A stretch of DNA of 43,964 nt from Nephromyces sp. MM_2019 (Eukaryota > Apicomplexa > Aconoidasida > Nephromycida), in assembly GCA_015657535.1 (NCBI GenBank), contig JADHZB010000442.1, positions 1 through 43,964 on the forward strand, in the 5' to 3' direction. This document shows positions 37,701 through 43,964 of this stretch, piece after piece (the stretch's first letter is position 1; the number at the start of each line of letters is the position of its first letter). The notes beneath the pieces are model-generated. The model was not told the DNA's origin, searched no databases, and was given only the letters and a program-made list of their open reading frames with translations. A program made the position numbers and the translations under genes.

Positions 37701-38807
37701 GTTCTTTACTGCAGCTGGAATAGCAATTGGACTGCTTGTGGGCCTTATTGTGGGATTTATTCCGTTCTCCAGAGAGCTGAAAATGAATGAAAGATACATA
37801 AAATCTGGGATACTTTCTAGGTAAATGCGTTGGTACAAGATGAAAAGAAAGTGGCACACTTGGACTGCTAGCAAACATTTCAGCATAAAGTAATATGGTA
37901 ATGTGGCAAATGCGAGAACTACTGATGGTACTTCTTCTGCCAAAAGATAGTACCTACGACCGCTGCTAATAGGAAATTTTAACTTTCGTGGCATAAAATT
38001 TTTTAGCGGGAATAACTGCTTCTGCTTGCGCTTTATCCGGGTGTATATGGGTGAGCAGGGTAAGGAAGATATATGTACCAGTCTTTGAAATATATGAGGA
38101 TATTAATAACCTAGCTTTGAGGCAGCAAGCGGTAGATAAATTGCAGTTTCACATTTAGTAGAACAATGTGCTCGACTCCAGAGTAGATTCCACAGTTTAT
38201 CATCAGTGACTTTGCAACAATCGGTAACACTATGAAGTTAATATGGGGATGAGAAACCTTGCTTTCCATTCAAGCAGACATATAGCATTTAGAATGTATG
38301 CTACTGTCCCTTTCAGAAGTCGCAGACAGAGTACCAGTGCTACCCAGTCATTGCAGAGTGACAGCTCTGATGGCGATGTCCGCTCAAGGAGTACCTCCTT
38401 GTAAGAACTTTACTGACCTCACGTTCATTCACCTTGAGCTTCACCAAGTACACAGCCTTGCGGAGCCACTATTATTTGTTTTATATTCACTATGAATAGT
38501 GACTATTTGTACCGTCTGCTTTTGCTGATAATTATTTGAATTTTGAGCCTAATTGTTTGCAGAGTGCTTTTCCCAATATTCCATCTATTTCTGCCCAATT
38601 TTTCATTCAAGTGCGCTCCGCTCTTCTCTTGTCAGAGTTATGACTTTAGTAGATTGTGCTATAAATATAATTTGTGAATTATTATTCAGAGAAATTCCCA
38701 AAGTAGGATTGAGTATCAAAGGCTGGAGGAGTGGCAGCAGAAGAGCGAGCGTCGGGAACTCACCATTAAGTTCCCCATGTAGCCAAGAGGCTCTTTCAAG
38801 CCCCTAG
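34754..38807 (+). CDS. Polytopic membrane protein with Gly-zipper helices (5' end not found)
   Basis: Seven exons fit exactly in phase: 34754-34873, 35450-35513, 36107-36221, 37204-37289, 37715-37820, 38317-38400 and 38690-38807 (TAG). Donors are GTAGGG, GTAAAA, GTGAGT, GTAGGA, GTAAAT and GTAAGA; acceptors are all C/TAG after T-rich tracts. The 230 visible residues hold about five membrane segments: WLPSIIFSTVSFLCFCYCFY, HVITLALAGASIGALVGVL, FLVVSLSAGLLSLFPSIVMI, GAILGSVGGLISGGSIGLLA and GIAIGLLVGLIVGFIPF. Several have G-xxx-G or G/A/S spacing that favours tight helix packing. A cytosolic-type tail follows, rich in Ser and Arg (SRRQSTSATQSLQSDSSDGD). It loosely recalls TMEM198/DUF4203 proteins, with no decisive motif. 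A 194-codon antisense frame at 37410-37994 is rejected as a shadow. Confidence 0.7.
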
Positions 38808-38997
38808 ATAGATATAGGAACATAAAGTGCATTTGCTATTTAAGCTCTTTGTAGACTGACCGCGAAAAGTAGGAGGCAGCACACGGCTGCCTACACAAAG
38901 GAGCAGAAACCAATGTGCAGCTTAACGAAGCACGCTATTAAGCTTTATTCTAAGCATATCGCGGTAGGTTAGCTTGGAAGAAGATATAGAGGAGCAA

Positions 38998-39519
38998 TCA
39001 GCTCGTCTTAGCGGTGAGAGCTCCCTTTAGTAATAGCAAGGGACATAATTTTCTGTAGCCATCCGCCACAGGATTGTGCAGCAATGCCAGAGCTGCCATG
39101 ATGCGTAGCACAGGCTGTACTATTCTACCACTAGCCATATAGGCGGGAAAAACTACTATCCTGACGTGGTAGTGTCTTGCGGATTCATTATCTAGAGCTA
39201 CCTGGTTGTCAGTATGTCGTTGGGGCAGTAGGGAGACCGATTTGCTACAAGAGTAGCGAAAGGAATGATGGAATTTAGAAGAAAAACACGCCTTCACTTG
39301 AAATCTACCTCGATGCAACGATTTTGAACAATCCTCTAGTGGAGTTATAAGAAATTGTTTACAGTGCTCAAATGCTCCCTCTCCGTGTCAACTTCCCTCT
39401 TAACATGAACCGAGAGCAGGTAGTCATCGCCGCACTAAACTTCGTACCACAGCAAGGTCATCTTCTGGTTTAGCCAAGTACTTTGATAAAAGAGCCTCTT
39501 TTTGTACCATTTAACCCGC
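38998..39519 (-). CDS. Weak minus-strand exon chain, function unknown
   Basis: Minus-strand exons 39519-39482, 39335-39309, 39244-39202 and 39130-38998 (TGA) connect in phase with GT-AG borders. The peptide reads VKWYKKRLFYQ, then DCSKSLHR, then SPYCPNDILTT, then GRIVQPVLRIMAALALLHNP and a short Leu-rich end. It would converge on the + membrane-protein gene ending at 38807. Very short exons and the absence of any family resemblance make this weak. Possible further exons lie at 39758-39652 (TFLFCMKRRNWRSWVFLTAP) and 40176-39967 (a hydrophobic frame starting MATKVRIYCLTLLRAY), not phased to the rest. Confidence 0.22.
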
Positions 39520-42500
39520 CTGTGCGGTTTTGTAACAAAAATTGTATACTTTGCTTACCTTAGCCCAATAAGGCGGCGCTATCGCCTAGAACTTTTATAA
39601 CTGGAATTTTTAACGCTATTTATAGCTCCACCAAAGTCAGTACCTGCATCAGGTGCCGTTAAAAAGACCCATGACCTCCAATTTCGCCTCTTCATGCAAA
39701 ACAGGAAGGTGTGACGGTGGGGGTCGTCGCTCCTCCTAATGATACCATCCAAAAAACTGCACAAACACTAAATGGAGGTGGCGCTTACTGTCTTAGTCCC
39801 ATTAAATAAACTAAGATCAACAAAAAACCTAGATTTGCTGAAATAACCCTTTTTCCACGCATTTTGGCCCAACAGTGTGTACAGGAGCTATAACGTTAAT
39901 CTCGTAATGTGTGTCACCAAAAGAAGTCATTTAACTTCAAGCTTGGGAAATCTGTACAGTCCCTCATTATGGGTACTCCCCACCTTTCACCAACGTGCCT
40001 ACATTTAGCAACAGGAAGCCGCTTGCACCTACCAGCGAGATACCATAGGGAAGAACTTTCATACTTTGCAGTCTACTACCTTTGAAGCACAAATTCAAGC
40101 AGGAAAGCACGTATGTGCCAGCGTAAAGATATGCTCTTAGTAGGGTCAGACAGTAAATTCGTACCTTTGTCGCCATGTTTGCTCCACTTGAACTGCTTGC
40201 CGCAGGGTTACAAAATGTACTTTTAAGTTACATAGTTGTGCTACAGGTGCAATGAGTATTCCAAGAACTTGCATCTTTCAGTCACAAAGCCCTAATCACA
40301 CCCATTATCTACTTTTAAGCTACATAGTTGTGCTATAGGTAACAAGTACATACATGAATTCTGATATCTTGATATCTCAATCATGAAGCACTAACTATGC
40401 GCCAAAAGAAAAACTGCCAAAGTATCGCAAACGATGCAGGAATCCGCCGCGAGGTATAGCATAACAAAATCCCCAAAAATTCGTAAATATAAATTCCCTC
40501 AATGCCCCTATTACGCGCTATTCATACTGATAAACCTCAGTTTAACAGATGAAATTAAACTACAAACATTTGAAAATTAGTTACAAAGCGAAAGTAGCAC
40601 GACTGTTGGGAATAGGGCGTATTTCAGTCATATACGATAAGTCGATGACTTAATAATCACGCGTAGCACCAATCGATATCCTGGTCATCAATTTCGTACT
40701 TACGAAGTACCAGAAAAAAAATTGAGCTACTTACTAGTTTGTTCAAAATGTATTTCGATGGTACCAAACTTCCAGAGAAGTACAAGTTGCACAAGAAGAA
40801 TGAAATTTCACGACTTTGACGTCTTCAGGCACGCGAGTTTTTGTTTGTGCAAGAAGCATATTATCTTTGAAATTCTCCCGCATCTCGTTTTGAGAGATAC
40901 ATACCATCCCCATAACTGGTAAAATACGTAAATTCCCCAGGATAAACACAGTAAATACTTCAGGAGAGGAGGAAGCGTGAGTACACTCAAGAAGTCTCAA
41001 GAGCGAGAATCTGCTCAACAAGACGAGGTGTAAACGGAGGAAGATATCAATCACCAAGTCTATACCTAGCACAACTATCAAGCTTAGTTGAAGAAAAGTT
41101 GCTTTTCCTTCCACAGAGAGCTTTTTCATCTCTGTTAAGTGACTACTTTCAGTACACAATCCACAAACAAGTCACTTACACGAACTCAAAATCAAGCCTT
41201 CGCTTTAAGAAGCAGCTAGGCCACCAGAACGAAGCAATATCCAGCTCAAATGCATCAATACATCAAAAATACCGCAAAACTTCCAATTTTTCAAGAGAAT
41301 TTCGCTGGAAATGCACCATTGGCTGGGTACGAGGAGGCGAATTGACAACACACACTCAAAATCCCTAGCACATTCACCACGAGCAAATTCAAAGAATATT
41401 CCAGAACTTCGCGTCAAATCCCGCTAAATTTAGACATTGTACGAACGTTTCACCCACAGTGACATCAAATGACGGAAACCCCCAATGGTAACAAGAGGAA
41501 GGTGACTTCAGATTTCCGGAGCATAAAAACAAGCATAATCCTCTAAAAGTTAAAAAAGAACAAAATTCCAAAAAAAACAGAGAAAAACCAAATAAAACCA
41601 AGAAAATGATTCGAAACCGAAGAAAAAGAGCGAAATATACAAAATAAAATGAATTGAAGAGACAAAACTTTGAAACGAATGGGAAAAATAGAAAACAAGC
41701 TTATTAATTTTAGCGCTAAAACGCATTCAGTCACATACAAATCCCGAGCAACTGCTTCTTCAAGAAAGAGCATAAAAGGCCTTAAACACACTATTTAAAT
41801 ATAATCAGAAATATCAAAGAAAAGCAGGAAGAGCTCAATTATACAAGAGATTTAGAAAAAATGAGCGAAAAATGCGAGAGGAAGAAGACATATACGATAA
41901 GAAACCAATAGTACAGACCGTTTGTTGAGAAAGTTGAGAAGAGGCGGACGCTATGTATTGCAGTGTGTGTGAAAAAACACACTTAGATGGGGGAGGGAGA
42001 AAAGAGAAGATCCAGGAAGAGAGGGGAAGAAGATATCGAGCAAAACTAGCAGCAAAAAGAGCAAACTACAAAACAGAAGCAGGAGCAGAACTAGCAGCAC
42101 GGGAAAAAGTCTAAAAATCACAGTCTACAAAAGTATACCTGCATTAAAATCAAAATCACTTACTTCCGATTTAAAAAAATGCGCGCCCTCATTTATACAT
42201 GTACTACCGATAGTCTAAAAATTCACAAAAAACCACACACAAACAAAGCGAACATGATGAAAGGTTCAAGAGAGAAAAATTCGATAGCCACGAAAATTAA
42301 AAAACTGCAACTTCACAACATCATTCTTCAAAGAAAAAAAAGCTCTAGAAAAAAAAACATACATACACTAAAACCATTGCAAATTTTCAGCAACTACAAC
42401 CACAAGAGAGAATCACACAATAAAGATGTTCACATCACTCAATAAGGAGGTGAAACACACACAAAAATCAAAATTATCGGGCTAAAACATTAACTTCCTG

Positions 42501-43497
42501 TGTCTGGAAACAGCACCAAAACGAGTAGAAGCATAATCGGCATAAAACACACACATAGACTCTGCAATAAAACGGCATATCAGAGGCAAAAAAATGGCGA
42601 AAATACGTAAAATTAAGCATATTTTCTCGCTCAAATCCTAAAAGTGGGGAATGTACGAAGAAGGGAGCTTATATAGTAGAAAACGCACGAGGAAGAGAAA
42701 GAAGAAAAAATCTGAAAAGAAGCAGCGAATGCATCGAAACAGTTGAATCTGCTACACACAGGGAAGTAGAGCATCAACAAAAAGAGTAGGGGAGAGGGCG
42801 TGTTAGGAACATTGAAAAAATCAAATGCAGAAGATAGCATAGAGTTGCTTTTTTGCGATTTTAGAGCACACACGCACACACACACACAATGAGAGATAGA
42901 GAAGCAAAAGCACGGTGTAACAAAAAGGTTACCGGAGAAAACCAGCCTAAAGAGATAGATTCCGACAGCATCAATTGTTTAGTTCCGAGATAAGCAAGAA
43001 GCCAAAAGCAAATCACAGACCCATACACACACACACACACACTATAACATAATAAAGTACCAAAACCAAAACTTCCAAAACACACAGATACTAACAGCAT
43101 CACTCAATTACCCCCCAAAAAAAAGCAGGAAGCCAAAAGCATATCGCACAAATATACACACAAATCTCGTAAGAACAAGCGAAATACACTATGAGGAAGT
43201 ACAGAGCGAGCAAGACAAAGGATATCTATCAGTTCTAACGCCTAGTGAGCTTTATGAAATCCTTTAATCCCATAAAAGTAGCCGTCTAGGCCCGATGAGG
43301 GTGTGTAGTACAGTAGAAGTTGCCGGGCCTTACGAAAGCAGCGATGATAGCAGGGCACCTCTTCAATCAGAAATTGATGCTCTGCAAAGAGAACTTTCAG
43401 CTATTCCATTTTTCAGTGCTATTCGAAGTTGCAATAACACTGATGGAAGAAGAGGAGGAAGATGAAGAAGTCGGAGAAGATGAAGAAGAAGCAACTT
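39520..43497. other. A-rich region, no secure gene
   Basis: The + strand is markedly A- and GA-rich from about 41.4 to 43.2 kb, with CA runs near 42867 and 43023. On the minus strand this reads as T- and TG-rich, exactly like the introns of recognised genes, so a minus-strand gene downstream of cytochrome c, or its introns, may be here. The longest minus frame, 41159-40743 (hydrophobic, TGA end), has no recognisable motif and an overlapping alternative frame. An imperfect direct repeat sits at 40215-40345. Confidence 0.4.
40215..40345. repeat. Imperfect direct repeat, two copies of about 32 bases, 90 bases apart
   Basis: TACTTTTAAGTTACATAGTTGTGCTACAGGT near 40219 and TACTTTTAAGCTACATAGTTGTGCTATAGGT near 40309 differ at two positions. 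Related AAGTACATAC or GAGTATTCCAAG sequence follows each. No gene or element is recognised around them. Confidence 0.85.
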
Positions 43498-43646
43498 TTA
43501 TTCTGAAGATGCCTTCTTCAGGTAAGCAATGAGATCTGCCCTCTCAGACTCCTTCTTCAAACCAGCAAAAATCATCTTAGTCCCCGGAATGTAGGCCTTT
43601 GGGTTTAGTAGGTACATGAAAAGATGCTTATCAGACCATACTATAC
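43498..43646 (-). CDS. Cytochrome c, last exon
   Basis: Minus-strand exon from a GTGCAG acceptor at 43647-43648 to TAA at 43500-43498, encoding the C-terminal 48 residues. It contains the invariant Trp (IVWSDKHLF), the [11 protein letters not shown] loop whose Met is the sixth ligand of the haem iron, and the C-terminal helix ([10 protein letters not shown]). It is the mobile electron carrier between complex III and cytochrome oxidase in the mitochondrial intermembrane space. The haem attachment site CxxCH and the rest of the N-terminal half must lie beyond position 43964, since the remaining window is intron. The incoming phase needs one base from the previous exon, most likely completing the Gly codon before Ile. 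The TAA sits where the protein normally ends, so it is a genuine stop. Confidence 0.95.
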
Positions 43647-43964
43647 CTGCACATAGAGACACACACATAGTTTAAGGTTAGAAAAAAAGACGTTTTCTTG
43701 CTGTTTTGAGGCAGAGCACAACAGATTTATAAAGGCGATGGGTACAGCATGAAAGCACTTTGTAGAGGAAGGCTAAGGAAGGGAGTGTGAGAGATTTAGC
43801 TGCTTTGGAGGGAGAAGACAAAGGGAAAAAACGACTCATTTAGTTGACAGCTTAGAGGAGACGGCTATATGTGAAGAAACGAGAGAAAACGAGAAGATGA
43901 GAGAGGATGAGAGAGGATGAGAGAGGATGAGAGAGGATGAGAGAGGATGAGAGAGGATGAGAGA
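43647..43964 (-). other. Intron upstream of the cytochrome c last exon
   Basis: On the minus strand this is T/C-rich sequence with TGTGTGTCTC just before the acceptor, the same intron style as in the helicase gene. I see no coding frame in it, so the cytochrome c intron must exceed 300 bases. Confidence 0.75.
43891..43964. repeat. Tandem 10-base purine repeat (GAGAGGATGA)n running off the window
   Basis: About seven units of GAGAGGATGA, the first with one change (GAGAAGATGA). All bases but one T per unit are purines. On the transcribed sense of cytochrome c this is a CT-rich intron repeat. Its full length is unknown because it reaches the window edge. Confidence 0.95.

Noticed and set aside
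37410..37994. 194-codon minus-strand frame
   Set aside because: It lies opposite an in-phase + exon (37715-37820) encoding a clear membrane helix, and no splice partners or family match were found on the minus strand.
43329..43532. + strand Glu-rich frame over the cytochrome c end
   Set aside because: It is antisense to the cytochrome c exon and to a CTT-rich 3' region; the cytochrome c match is far stronger.

Overview
The window looks like nuclear DNA of an intron-rich alveolate, most likely an apicomplexan. The right edge carries the last exon of a cytochrome c whose sequence ([28 protein letters not shown]) is of the alveolate type. The centre carries a secreted protein combining calcium-binding EGF modules with a PAN/apple module, a combination typical of apicomplexan microneme proteins. 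Genes are split by many introns that are often rich in TG or T on the coding strand. I see no bacterial features, rRNA, tRNA or CRISPR. The genus cannot be told from sequence alone; the poly-CAG tracts typical of Eimeria are absent.

Layout, left to right. (1) 181-4354 (+): last four exons of a Ski2-like RNA helicase, covering its C-terminal Sec63 domain. (2) 4355-10480: no secure gene; a worn integrase-like fragment near 6790, two short direct repeats, and possible exons at 10481-10812. (3) 10861-16719 (+): a large, basic, Ser-rich nuclear-type protein with what looks like a linker-histone winged helix split by a long insert. (4) 17395-19703 (-): tentative five-exon small protein, converging on gene 3. 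(5) 21018-23355 (-), possibly extending above 24 kb: the EGF/PAN protein. (6) 29103-33569 (+): four-exon protein with one membrane helix and a collagen-like Pro/Thr/Gly repeat. (7) 34754-38807 (+): seven-exon polytopic membrane protein with Gly-zipper helices, 5' end not found. (8) 38998-39519 (-): weak exon chain. (9) 39520-43497: A-rich on the + strand, no secure gene. (10) 43498-43646 (-): cytochrome c last exon; its upstream intron runs off the window.

The genes do not form a pathway; this is an ordinary eukaryotic neighbourhood with mixed orientations. Introns were inferred by eye from GT/GC-AG sites and reading phase. Genes 1, 6, 7 and 10 and the long exons of genes 3 and 5 are the firm part. 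Genes 4 and 8 rest mainly on phase-consistent splicing and should be treated as hypotheses.
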